Below are positions 17,710 to 26,332 of a DNA stretch of 64,000 nt, piece after piece (within the stretch, counting starts at the first letter, position 1; each line of letters begins with the position of its first letter). A program made the position numbers and the translations under genes. Source of the DNA: Sphingobacterium tabacisoli (lineage in GTDB: Bacteria > Bacteroidota > Bacteroidia > Sphingobacteriales > Sphingobacteriaceae); NCBI RefSeq assembly GCF_017908035.1, contig NZ_JAEQMU010000002.1:62001-126000 (forward strand), in the 5' to 3' direction. The notes beneath the pieces were generated by a model. It was not told where the DNA came from, did no database searches, and was given only the letters and a program-made list of their open reading frames with translations.

Positions 17710-17739
17710 CAAAGGTAATAATAGTTTTAATAACCCAAA
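17710..17739 (-). promoter_or_regulatory. Promoter of the ABC/GntR operon
   Basis: On the minus strand, TTTG (complement of 17736-17739), an 18-nt spacer and TACCTTTG (complement of 17710-17717) match the Bacteroidota promoter. The start codon is 40 bp further on. The rest of the gap to the HxlR gene is AT-rich, with nothing else seen. Confidence 0.65.
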
Positions 17740-17916
17740 AAATATTATTTCTTTTTTTAGATCAATGGTGATTATGTATTATGCTATAGGATGCTTGTGA
17801 GGTGTCTTATTTTTGTGCGATAATCGGATTTTTACCGATTATCGGTATGTAGGATGACAGGATTTACGGTTGATTATTTTTTTATTAGTACTACTTCCTA
17901 GACGTATTTTTATGAC

Positions 17917-18282
17917 TTATTGCTTTGGTACCCTATTTTTATGCTTTGCCCCCCACTGGCTTAACTGTTTCCATATAGGGACTAATTCAAGAGCAATATC
18001 CGTTAGCTCATAATCTACTCTTGGTGGCACTTCTGCGTGTACGGTACGGGTTATTAAGCCTTCCTTTTCTAGTTCACGCAGCTGTAACGTGAGCATACGT
18101 TCTGTTATACCTGTTATCTGATTGCGGAGCTCACTAAAACGTAATTTTCCATTTTCCAGTCGACAGAGTATAAGGAGCTTCCACCTACCACCGATTTTAC
18201 AGATAGCATAGGTCAGATCGCAACTTTCTACGATATAGCTTTCATTTAAGCTGTTAGTTGAGTTTTCTTTTCGTTTTCCCAT
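17917..18282 (-). CDS. HxlR-family winged-helix transcriptional regulator
   Basis: 121 aa, one HxlR domain. The N-terminal Cys is in SCDLTYAICKIGGRWKLLIL, the usual redox or ligand-sensing position of this family. It is followed by LRFSELRNQITGITERMLT and RELEKEGLITR, then the wing VPPRVDYELT. It is divergent from an esterase/MFS pair. A perfect inverted repeat 5 bp upstream of its start suggests autoregulation and control of those genes. Confidence 0.93.
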   Translation of the reverse strand: MGKRKENSTNSLNESYIVESCDLTYAICKIGGRWKLLILCRLENGKLRFSELRNQITGITERMLTLQLRELEKEGLITRTVHAEVPPRVDYELTDIALELVPIWKQLSQWGAKHKNRVPKQ

Positions 18283-18286
18283 TACT

Positions 18287-18302
18287 TACAAATTTGTTTG
18301 TA
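18287..18302. promoter_or_regulatory. Probable HxlR operator
   Basis: TACAAA-TTTG-TTTGTA is a perfect 6-bp inverted repeat with a 4-nt spacer. It lies between the divergent hxlR-like gene (start 18282) and the esterase gene. Confidence 0.6.
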
Positions 18303-18378
18303 CCGCACAATTAGACGCATGCTATGCGAATGTATGGAATACCCGATAAATTTGCCTGCTGTCTTAAAAGAAAATAGT

Positions 18379-19284
18379 ATGATATTATCAGAACAAACAA
18401 AAAAGGCCTTGGCATATATTCAACATATTGAGGTGCCAACAGATCTTAATCCTTGGGAATCCGGCAGAGCATTTTATGAAAAGTTTATCCCGTTAGCAGG
18501 AGATAAGGAAGCTGTTTTTCTAGTCGAAGAGCACACATTGCTTACAAACAATCAGTCCATACCGGTACGGATTTACCGTCCAGATGATCATAACGATCTA
18601 CCGGTTATTATTTATTTTCATGGAGGTTGGTTCAATGCCGGAAATCTTGAAACCCATGATACTCCATTGCGTCAGTTGGCAAAATTATCACAATCGGTAA
18701 TTGTCAGCGTAGCCTATCGGCTTGCGCCAGAGCATCCATTTCCAGAGGGACTTGACGATTGTGAATTTACGGTACAATGGCTTATTGAAAATGCTTCATC
18801 ACTCCACGTCAGGCCCGATCAAATAATCATAGCTGGAGATAGTGCCGGAGGTGCATTGGCCGCAACAATTACACGAAAATTCAGGCACAAAGTTGCTGCA
18901 CAGTTACTTATTTACCCTGTCACTGATAATACACTGAGTAGTGCTTCTTGGACTCAATTTCAGAATGGTCCTCTGTTGGATTTAAAAGGCGGTATCCAGG
19001 CATGGGAGTGGTATCTGCAAAAAGAAGACGATACGTGTAATCCTGATGCTATTCCTTTATTAGCAGATGATCTAGAGGGATTGCCACCCACATTTGTCGC
19101 TATAGCCGAGTATGATCCGCTGAAGGATGAAGCAGTCCAATATGCCGAAAAACTAAAAGCAAGTGGGGTATACGTAAAGCTCAAACTTTATAGGGGAACT
19201 ACGCATGGTTTTTTCCAGATGGGTGGGGTTATTGATGATGCAAAATCTCTAATGAAAGATATCGTTGATTTTATAGAAAGCTAG
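18379..19284 (+). CDS. Alpha/beta-hydrolase (HSL-like esterase)
   Basis: 301 aa from the ATG at 18379, chosen over the GTG/ATG-rich stretch from 18298 because MILSEQTKKALAYI matches a normal N-terminus and an AAGA-type site precedes it. The oxyanion motif HGGW is at ~81-84, the nucleophile elbow GDSAGG at ~154-159, and the acid and His are in YDPLKDEA and THGFF. This is the hormone-sensitive-lipase family of carboxylesterases. There is no signal peptide, so it is cytosolic. It is followed 10 bp later by an MFS exporter, and both are probably controlled by HxlR. Confidence 0.88.
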   Translation: MILSEQTKKALAYIQHIEVPTDLNPWESGRAFYEKFIPLAGDKEAVFLVEEHTLLTNNQSIPVRIYRPDDHNDLPVIIYFHGGWFNAGNLETHDTPLRQLAKLSQSVIVSVAYRLAPEHPFPEGLDDCEFTVQWLIENASSLHVRPDQIIIAGDSAGGALAATITRKFRHKVAAQLLIYPVTDNTLSSASWTQFQNGPLLDLKGGIQAWEWYLQKEDDTCNPDAIPLLADDLEGLPPTFVAIAEYDPLKDEAVQYAEKLKASGVYVKLKLYRGTTHGFFQMGGVIDDAKSLMKDIVDFIES

Positions 19285-19294
19285 CCTTTTCATC

Positions 19295-20440
19295 ATGAAG
19301 AAATACGCCTACATAGGTTGTCTGGGATTTATCGCTGTCATTACTACCGAATTTGGTGTTATCGGCATCCTGCCCCAGATAGCAGACCATTACAACGTCA
19401 GCATTGATAAAGCAGGGCTGTTATTGAGTGTTTTTGCCTTAGTAATCGCACTGACTGGGCCTTTTATGACTTTATTGGCATCGGGGTTCGATCGCAAAAA
19501 GGTTATGACGATAGCTGTCCTTCTTTTCCTTTTTACGGGAATTATATCCGTATTCTCTCCACCCTTTTGGTTGTTACTGCTGGTGAGGATACTGCCTGCT
19601 TTTTTACAACCCGTTTACATTGCTACGGCTTTGTCTGTTGCGGTTTCAAAGGGAGACAAAGACCATGAAAATGAATTGATGAGCATTGTTTTTAGTGGTG
19701 TAGCTATAGCGATGGTTTCTACTGTTCCCTTTGCAACTTGGGTAGCGAGCCAGTGGTCATGGGAATATTCTTTTGTCGTTCAGGCTATTGTAAGCGGTAT
19801 TGCTCTATTAGCTATATGTTGCTTTCTACCGAAGATGCCTGTTGTGGAGAGAAAATCCTTTAGAAGTGAGTTGAAGATACTTGGTCAGCCTATATTTATA
19901 GTCAGTACCGCGATGAATTTTTTTATGATAGCAGCATGGTTTTCGACCTACAGCTATTTTGCCGAATACCTTAATAAGGCTAAAGGAATGGATAATACGA
20001 TGGTCAGCTATATGCTCTTTGTTTTTGGGATTATTGGCGTTATTGCCAATCGTATCTCTGGAAAAATGCTTGGTAGAAATGTAACCCGTACAACTGTGTT
20101 GTTTTTGTCAGGCACCATCCTGATTCCACTTTTACTATATTTTTCGGGGCCCCATACCATAGCCGTAATTTTCGTGATTATATTGTGGGGCTTTCTGTAT
20201 TCTCCCAGTTTTCTCAATGCTTCTACTTACATGATCTCTGCGGCACCTGACTCTTTGCAATTCGCCAACAGCCTTGCGACATCTTTCGGTAATATGGGGA
20301 TTACATTAGGTACTACAGTAGGAGGTTGGGTAATTATGACCAGAGGGATTCAGTTTACACCGTGGATTACACTTGTTTTTGGTCTGCTTGCATTTGCTAT
20401 GGTAGCCCTTAGGTTATATTTGGAAAGGACGAAACCTTAA
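19295..20440 (+). CDS. MFS transporter (DHA1-like drug/metabolite exporter)
   Basis: 381 aa with twelve hydrophobic segments. TM1 contains TTEFGVIGILPQIADHY, typical of the AraJ/YdhP arabinose-efflux-like DHA1 group, and the TM2-3 loop has FDRKKVMT, the motif-A-like turn. A short loop joins the halves around residue 190. It forms an operon with the esterase and is followed by a terminator. Export of a small hydrophobic compound or sugar is likely. Confidence 0.88.
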   Translation: MKKYAYIGCLGFIAVITTEFGVIGILPQIADHYNVSIDKAGLLLSVFALVIALTGPFMTLLASGFDRKKVMTIAVLLFLFTGIISVFSPPFWLLLLVRILPAFLQPVYIATALSVAVSKGDKDHENELMSIVFSGVAIAMVSTVPFATWVASQWSWEYSFVVQAIVSGIALLAICCFLPKMPVVERKSFRSELKILGQPIFIVSTAMNFFMIAAWFSTYSYFAEYLNKAKGMDNTMVSYMLFVFGIIGVIANRISGKMLGRNVTRTTVLFLSGTILIPLLLYFSGPHTIAVIFVIILWGFLYSPSFLNASTYMISAAPDSLQFANSLATSFGNMGITLGTTVGGWVIMTRGIQFTPWITLVFGLLAFAMVALRLYLERTKP

Positions 20441-20479
20441 GCTAGAGCAACTCTGAGGTTACTGATAGCTTTCAGTAAT

Positions 20480-20511
20480 AAAAACACGCTTGGATTACCA
20501 AGTGTGTTTTT
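20480..20511 (+). terminator. Terminator after MFS gene
   Basis: AAAAACACGCTTGG (20480-20493) pairs with CCAAGTGTGTTTTT (20498-20511) around a 4-nt loop, ending in a T-run. Confidence 0.9.
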
Positions 20512-20625
20512 GTGAATACAGGCCGTCGTATGCGAAAAAGAATTATTAGATCTGAGCATCCGGATCTGATGATTTTTTTCTAATTTAACCTCATAAATTT
20601 ATAATACGATGAAGTCGCCCAAAAG

Positions 20626-21327
20626 ATGAGAGCCTTTATTATTTTACCGTTGGCCGTATTTTCCATAATTGGTTTCGTTCTCCTTTTTTTTGCTATTACC
20701 CAAGGTTGGGAAGTCGGTGTCGCAGGCTGGATTACCATTTCTCTATTTGCTTTTTTTCCGTTGCTTATTCTTTACGGTATACTGTTTGGTTTCTCGGTCT
20801 CTGCGAGACAGCAAACGAGAATCGAGGAGAGGCGAAATAAGCTATCTGCCGATAGAGATGGGCTTCGTATTGATATGCCGCTGTTTGATAAGAGCTGTTT
20901 TATAAGCTGGGAGTCTGTCGAAGCTATCATCTATTACAATTATATTGTGAGTAGTGATTTTACGACAATCCACCGCGGTTTTAGGTTCTATCTGAATAGC
21001 TCACCCATCTATACAAAGTATGATAGACAGTGGTGGCTCAATCGCCTATTCAGTAAGGATCCCGTAGGTAACTGTATAGATGTGTCAGACGAGACCAAGG
21101 GGTATCAGGAGATACCAGATATGATAACGAAATACCTAGGAGTAGAAGTCACTGTCGATTGCTTTACAGATTCCAGAAAGGGAAAGCTGATTTCCTCCGA
21201 AACAAAGCAACATAAAGATAAGGTTACGACTGTTGAAAGATGGAAACCGGACAATGGCGATCGTGAATCAATTGTATACAGTAGATCTAGCCAAAGTATG
21301 GAGGAAATAAAAAGAGTATTTGTATAG
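20626..21327 (+). CDS. Hypothetical two-TM membrane protein
   Basis: 233 aa. Two TM helices (residues ~5-27 and ~35-58) are followed by a ~170-aa soluble, probably cytoplasmic domain. That domain carries RDGLRIDMPLFDKSCFISWE, a PH-like strand pattern ending in a Trp, as in small membrane PH-domain proteins. It is monocistronic. No family is recognised. Confidence 0.6.
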   Translation: MRAFIILPLAVFSIIGFVLLFFAITQGWEVGVAGWITISLFAFFPLLILYGILFGFSVSARQQTRIEERRNKLSADRDGLRIDMPLFDKSCFISWESVEAIIYYNYIVSSDFTTIHRGFRFYLNSSPIYTKYDRQWWLNRLFSKDPVGNCIDVSDETKGYQEIPDMITKYLGVEVTVDCFTDSRKGKLISSETKQHKDKVTTVERWKPDNGDRESIVYSRSSQSMEEIKRVFV

Positions 21328-21400
21328 CTAGCAGATAGCTCTTTTTAGGTTACCTTATTGTATTCTTTTTATTTTGACTATGTAATAGTATCAATTAATT

Positions 21401-23225
21401 ATGTGTTGCTTACTACTGAAACGATGTTTGCTCCTTGCGGTATTAATTTGTGTTTGTAACAACTTCTCACAAGGTCAAATCCGGCAGATAGAGCAGCAAT
21501 TGCGAGGATTACCTTTCATCAAAGACAGTGTTGACCTGATCAACAGTTTAAACAGGCTAGGAGTACTTTACCGAACCCGAAATACGGATAGCTGTTTTTA
21601 TTATGGCGTTAAGGCCAAAAGTATGGCTGTCAATTTACGTTATAAGAGGGGACAAACTGAGGCAAGTCATTCCATTGCCTATGCTTTTTACAAAAGGGGA
21701 TTGTATGCAGAATCATTGGAGTTGCTCGGAAAGATATTACCAAGGTATGAAGAGCTTAATGATACCGAAAAAATCATCCAGGTACACCTGGATATGAGCG
21801 ATGTTCTGAACAAGGGGGGGCTCCGATAGGAAAAAGATTGTTTCACTTTTGCAAAAGACCATCCAAATCGGGGAAACATTGAAAAAAGATAGTATCATGT
21901 CCAGGGTATATGCACACTATTGTCTCCGAAACCCGGATCTTCCTCAGGATAGCGTCCAATACTACATGGACAAATCTACAGAGATTGCAAGCCGTTACAA
22001 AGAGGCAGATATGATGGTTTACAATCAGTTATGGTACTGCGATTTATTGTTTTCAAAAGGGCGGTTACAGGAGGCTTTACCACTTACAAGACAGTCTTTA
22101 TTTGATGCAACACGCATTGGCAACTCAAACCTAGTGATCAACGCACTCTTCCTCCTGACAGGAATTTACGAAAGCAATCCTAAAAAAGCACTTGAGTATC
22201 TTTATCAGGCTTATGAGGTGGCACAAAAAAGTGGAGACAGCTCCATAGAAATTTACATTCTACATAGTGCATTAGAAGTTGCAAAACAATTAGGAGATAA
22301 GGACGAGATTATCAAAGTCTATTCCGATCTAGACAAGTCGATAACAGCAGATTGGGAAAAATCAAAAGAGTTTATCAAGGATTATGTCGAATACAATGCA
22401 GTACAGGACCAAAATAAGTTATTAAGCGAAAAAAATGCACAACGCGCCTTATGGTTGTTGATTATTTCTATTTCCGCAGCGATGATTGTGTTGGCCATAT
22501 ATTTGATCATGCTCCGTCGGGACAGAAGGGCGAAAGCTCGGATAGAAGCACTCAATGACGTTGCAAATATGCAAATCATGACTATGGAAGAAGCAAAACA
22601 TCAAGCTGTAAAAGAAGAGCAACAACGGCTTGGGCAGGATCTTCATGATGGGCTTTCATCGTCTATTGCCGCCATTAGATATCAATTAGAAACGCTAATG
22701 ATGGATACCAGTGATATCGAACTGAAAAAGAGACTAACTATGCTTCAAAAGCAAGTAGAAGGTGCTTATAAAGCCGCGCGAAACAAAAGCCATGAATGGT
22801 TCAGTGCAGCTGACGGAGAGCAAGAGCAGTCTTTTGAAAAGCAAATCATATTACTGACGGACAGTTCTCTACCTGATAGCAGATATAGCAAGAATATTCA
22901 TATCGACAACAGCAGCTTATCAGGTGTTGATATGGATACACGGATAGCATTACTCCGTATTATTCAAGAGGCCATCACCAATATTATCAAACATGCCAAG
23001 GCTAAAAATGTAGGTATTCTGATTTATGAAGAAGATGATAACTTATTATTAATCATCAATGATGATGGAATAGGCTTACATGAAAAGAAAGTTAATGTTG
23101 GAAGAGCTACAATAGGCTTGAAGTCTATTCACCGTCGTATTCAATATCTAAATGGTGAAATTAGAATTAATTCGGATGCCAGAGGCACTGAAATTATGGT
23201 GTCCATCCCATTGGAGAAATCTTGA
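21401..23225 (+). pseudogene. TPR-type sensor histidine kinase interrupted by a frameshift in a 7-G run
   Basis: Two pieces of one gene. The first (21401-21829) has a signal sequence and periplasmic TPR-like helices. It stops just after GGGGGGG at 21814-21820. If one G is removed, the frame continues directly (NKGGSDRKKIVSLLQ) into the second piece. That piece holds more TPR helices, a TM helix (near 22445-22510), a HisKA_3 domain with QRLGQDLHDGLSSSIAAIRY, and an HATPase with IIQEAITNIIKHAK, DDGIG and IGLKSIHRR. The full product would be ~607 aa, a NarL-partner-type kinase. No response regulator adjoins. The cause may be a real slippage mutation, a phase-variable tract or a sequencing error. 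Confidence 0.85.
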
Positions 23226-23271
23226 AAGATAGATTTTCCAGCCGCTATTTTCTAGCAGCTGTGATGTGTAG

Positions 23272-23454
23272 TTTGGTACATTATTGGAAAAGAACTCATT
23301 TAAATTGGAATTACTCAAGAAACCTAATATCTACGTCATATCTGGTTGCAATGGTATAGGCAAAACTACTTTTAGCAATACCGTTTTGTCTAAAATTCTT
23401 AATTATAAAGAGTTTGCCAATGCAGAAAGTATTGCAGCGTGGATGTTTGGTTAG
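23272..23454 (+). pseudogene. Remnant of zeta-toxin-like P-loop protein
   Basis: An open 60-codon stretch with no ATG encodes KPNIYVISGCNGIGKTTF, an N-terminal Walker A typical of Bacteroidota zeta-toxin/AAA-like proteins. EFANAESIAAWMFG and a stop follow where the conserved NADEIA region would continue for another ~120 aa. It lies just after the broken histidine kinase. It is a dead fragment, and nothing else is seen as far as 23556. Confidence 0.6.
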
Positions 23455-23556
23455 GAATGATTTATCTCTAATAATACAATTCAATATTGAGCGATTTTAG
23501 GTTTTAAAAGTAGGTGGAAACAAAAAACGCTATTTTATCCGATGCTTATATTGAAA

Positions 23557-24030
23557 TTATTTAATGGCGTTTATTTTATTTAGGATGTTTTTTTCAAAAT
23601 CTTTCATTTCCCTGAGATTGGCAAAAAAGCCAAAATCTTTATTCATCAAACGGAGATTACCTGTTACCGTATCGACGAAACTAACTAGATAGATGCTAGT
23701 GTTATCACCATTATCCCTAATTAGAGCATGAACAATTTCCTGTCTGTCTTTATAGTAAAAATCTACTTTTTTCCAATACCCTGTATGGTCCTTTTTAAAG
23801 GATAATTTGCCTTTTTCAAAAAATAAGTCAGGTTCTATTTCATGAAGTTTTATTAGTTTACGCTCAGTATCTTCTATAGATCCAGCAATTTGCCATACTT
23901 CAGCAAAAGGATAAGAACCTGCGAAACCTCCTATTTGTCTTCTGAAAAATTCAAAACAAAAGAAACCGATAACTAAAAACAAAACTCCTAAAAACAACTT
24001 TTTTAAGTGGCTTTTATTTGATGTTAACAT
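23557..24030 (-). CDS. Hypothetical membrane-anchored protein
   Basis: 157 aa from the ATG at 24030 (MLTSNKSHLKK), preferred to 24063 because it places a short basic start before the TM segment (residues ~12-31, LFLGVLFLVIGFFCFEFF). The rest is a compact extracytoplasmic domain with the strands GKLSFKKDHTGYWKKVDFYY and SIYLVSFVDTVTGNLRLMN. It is the only leftward gene in this AT-rich stretch until 29.7 kb. The family is unknown. Confidence 0.55.
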   Translation of the reverse strand: MLTSNKSHLKKLFLGVLFLVIGFFCFEFFRRQIGGFAGSYPFAEVWQIAGSIEDTERKLIKLHEIEPDLFFEKGKLSFKKDHTGYWKKVDFYYKDRQEIVHALIRDNGDNTSIYLVSFVDTVTGNLRLMNKDFGFFANLREMKDFEKNILNKINAIK

Positions 24031-24169
24031 ATAAACGAATTTGATTTTACGAAAAGTAAGCATTGATCTTTAAGCTGATGTTAATAGGAGGTTAACTTTT
24101 AGTAGAGAATAGAGGATGGTTTTCTTTCTCAGGGTAATATTCGTGTTGGCAATAGCTTAATAATCCTGT

Positions 24170-24268
24170 GCAGACCGGTTTTGTTCAGGAAAGGCCTTTT
24201 GGGTGTTATAGTGATGCGGTAGATTACAGTGGCGGGGCAGGAGATTGGTAAAGTTGAAAGCTTTGTGA
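24170..24268 (+). pseudogene. RAYT (IS200-like Y1 transposase) C-terminal remnant, copy 1
   Basis: The translated stretch TGFVQERPFGCYSDAVDYSG, then RLVKLKAL after a one-base shift, matches the C-terminus of the copy ending at 28414 (AGFVREGHFLQYCNAIDYSG, LVKLETV). It is a ~33-codon remnant. The rest of 24064-24415 holds nothing else recognisable. Confidence 0.55.
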
Positions 24269-24415
24269 TAGAATAGATGATTTATAATCACCATTTTAGG
24301 GAAGTGATGTCAACGGATGGCTTTTAATTTTTGTTAATATTCTCTTAATCTTAGAGTGTTACATTTGAATGGAATTATCACGAGAATAAGGACAATTAGA
24401 CTTAAGTTATATTTC

Positions 24416-24883
24416 ATGCTTATACTATCAAAAAGAGGTGTTTTTTATGCTCTATGGCTCACATGTTTAATTTTTAGCGGCTGTAGGGATGGATTCAAGT
24501 TGAGATTTGGAGATAGTTCAGACATGCCAATATATCGGTATACCGATTCGTCGTTCTATTTTCAAGAGAAAAACTTTACGATTCTACCTCGAACGAACCC
24601 TTATATACCAATCAATAGTCGTATAGTTTATGATAAAAAAGGTAATCCGGATACCTTGGAAGTTTATTTGGCAAAAGCGGGTTTTGATTCTTTACGTCAT
24701 AAACAGGCTGTCATAACTGTTTCTAGAGTGAGTAGTTTTGCTGATGTCTATAGCCCTAAAAACTGTGAAGATGTGATTGTCAAGGGAAAGGTTTTTTTGA
24801 AATTGAAATATGAACTTGCTACAAGGAAGGGAAATAGTCTTTTCTTTTTTCCTACTAAAGATTCGTTGGTGAGATTATATTAA
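24416..24883 (+). CDS. Hypothetical lipoprotein
   Basis: 155 aa from the ATG at 24416. The preceding GTG at 24356 would add an unlikely N-terminus. A signal peptide with the lipobox IFSGC (Cys ~22) sends it to an envelope membrane. The mature part is short and strand-rich, with no recognisable domain. It sits in a low-GC run of unrelated small genes that resembles an immunity-gene array. Confidence 0.5.
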   Translation: MLILSKRGVFYALWLTCLIFSGCRDGFKLRFGDSSDMPIYRYTDSSFYFQEKNFTILPRTNPYIPINSRIVYDKKGNPDTLEVYLAKAGFDSLRHKQAVITVSRVSSFADVYSPKNCEDVIVKGKVFLKLKYELATRKGNSLFFFPTKDSLVRLY

Positions 24884-24892
24884 AAGAATTAG

Positions 24893-25093
24893 ACAGCTTC
24901 ATTCTGGATACCAATAACAACTGTTCTTGCCTTAGTAAAGCTTTTTATTATTGCTTTACTACTATTAATGATGATTTACCTATATAAAAAAAATAACTAT
25001 TATAATAGACATTATCGTATTCCAGATACAATATGTGTGTTATTTTTATTAAACCAGGTTGGTTATGTTATTTCGGACATTGTTAATCAGTGA
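24893..25093 (+). pseudogene. Small membrane ORF lacking a start codon
   Basis: An open frame of 66 codons to TGA at 25091 reads as a good membrane segment (FWIPITTVLALVKLFIIALL), then MMIYLYKKNNYYNRHYR and a second hydrophobic piece. The first in-frame ATG (24968) lies inside the TM helix, so the 5' end seems lost. Probably a truncated membrane protein; the family is unknown. Confidence 0.35.
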
Positions 25094-25121
25094 TGTTTTA
25101 GATAACAGCAATTCTTTAGAA

Positions 25122-25380
25122 GATGGATTTTCTGATGTATCATGCCCAGTCATTTAAATCTTATTTTTCGTTCTTCTAATGATGAACTCCAGCGATTATT
25201 ACAGGATTTTAAGAAATATATAGCAAAGCAAGTTATTCAGGCGATCAAAGATAATATTCAGGAAAGTCGAAGAGAATGGCTAACTTGAATGATGGAAAGA
25301 GCAGGAATAAAAATAGAGTGACAACATCAATTTTGGCAACATCATAATAAACCAATTGAACTTTGGAGCAGGGAGATTAT
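25122..25380 (+). pseudogene. RAYT (IS200-like Y1 transposase) remnant, copy 2
   Basis: The frame read around 25142 gives CIMPSHLNLIFRSSNDELQR, then LLQDFKKYIAKQVIQAIKDN, IQESRREWLT and, after two in-frame stops, QHQFWQHHNKPIELWSRE. This is the central and C-terminal part of a REP-associated tyrosine transposase. Stop codons replace the Trp before CIMPSH, and occur after WLT and before QHQFW. Similarity ends at ~25378, where the next gene begins. Confidence 0.75.
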
Positions 25381-25656
25381 AAATTTCAATATCACGGAGC
25401 AGCGTGTAGATTGGAGAAACATGGTGTTATTTGTGAATATGACCTTTTACCGGAAAATGAATATCCTGTTAAGTTTTCGAATTGGGAGTTGAATGAATTT
25501 ATCAATACCAGTGAGAAGTGGAAGACCGTAAAATATAGTTTAGAAGAACTTCATGAGATATTGCTTCAATTGGTTGAAGATAAAAAAGCTTCTTCTTTTG
25601 GAGATAGAGTATATAACATTTTCTGTCTTTCAAATAAGAGATACGAATGCATTTAA
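25363..25656 (+). CDS. Small DUF6896-like protein, possibly 5'-truncated
   Basis: 97 aa from a TTG inside the end of transposase copy 2. From YKFQYHGAACRLEKHGVICE onward the pattern (YDLLPENEYPVKFSNWELNE, then YSLEELHEILLQLVEDKKAS) is that of a compact domain I recall as DUF6896, found among immunity-type proteins. No ATG lies near the front, so the original 5' end was probably removed at the transposase junction. Confidence 0.45.
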   Translation: MEQGDYKFQYHGAACRLEKHGVICEYDLLPENEYPVKFSNWELNEFINTSEKWKTVKYSLEELHEILLQLVEDKKASSFGDRVYNIFCLSNKRYECI

Positions 25657-25697
25657 AGATTAGGTAGAGTTCTATACCAACCGAAACAGCCAATCAT

Positions 25698-26192
25698 ATG
25701 ATAAAAATTCAATTAGGTAACCCTGAGGTTCTTGTATTAAGAATCGATAAATCAATGGGGGTGGAAGATGTTCTTGAAAATATCTTCCCTTTAGACACCG
25801 ATTATTCATTTCTTATCTGGAATAATATTTTTATTCCACTTTCTTACAAATATGATATTCCAGTTATGGTTTTTGATTTTATTAAGATTTTATCTTTCCT
25901 CAGGGATGACAATGTTTTAGATTTGGAAGTACATTGGGCTTCCAATACTTTTGCAAGTATTTGGATCTTGAGGAAAACCGATCATCATGTCCACATTAAA
26001 GCAGAATGGAAAGATGTAAATGGAGGATTGGAAGGCTTACTAAACAACTCGAATTATACAAACGTAAATGTCTGTGAGTTCGATGAGCAGATAAAGAAGG
26101 TTTTAATGTTCTTACAAGCAGCTATCGTAAAAAGTAAAGCTAACCTTGACCTTATATATGATTACAAAAAGCTACATCATTGGGTAGGATAA
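25698..26192 (+). CDS. Hypothetical small cytosolic protein, immunity-like
   Basis: 164 aa, acidic, without a signal peptide or TM helix. It is strand-rich in front (IQLGNPEVLVLRID, FLIWNNIFIPL) and helical at the end (DEQIKKVLMFLQAAIVKSKA). Size, charge and setting resemble SUKH/Imm-type immunity proteins, but no named family is recognised. It lies 41 bp after the DUF6896-like gene in the same direction. Confidence 0.5.
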   Translation: MIKIQLGNPEVLVLRIDKSMGVEDVLENIFPLDTDYSFLIWNNIFIPLSYKYDIPVMVFDFIKILSFLRDDNVLDLEVHWASNTFASIWILRKTDHHVHIKAEWKDVNGGLEGLLNNSNYTNVNVCEFDEQIKKVLMFLQAAIVKSKANLDLIYDYKKLHHWVG

Positions 26193-26203
26193 TTTTTTTA
26201 TTT

Positions 26204-26323
26204 ATGAAAACGAAATGTAATTTTTTAAAAAAAACTATTATCAAGAGGCTAGTAGAGAAGGCTTATTTATTTGGAAGTTCTGTCGTTCCGTTAGTAATTC
26301 CTATATTAAAACATAATTCTTAA
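26204..26323 (+). CDS. Very small ORF (39 aa)
   Basis: ATG at 26204, basic and hydrophobic (MKTKCNFLKKTIIKRLVEKA, ending VVPLVIPILKHNS). It stops 9 bp before the next gene. It may be a leader or a truncated protein. The evidence is only the open frame and position. Confidence 0.25.
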   Translation: MKTKCNFLKKTIIKRLVEKAYLFGSSVVPLVIPILKHNS

Positions 26324-26332
26324 TTAATATAA

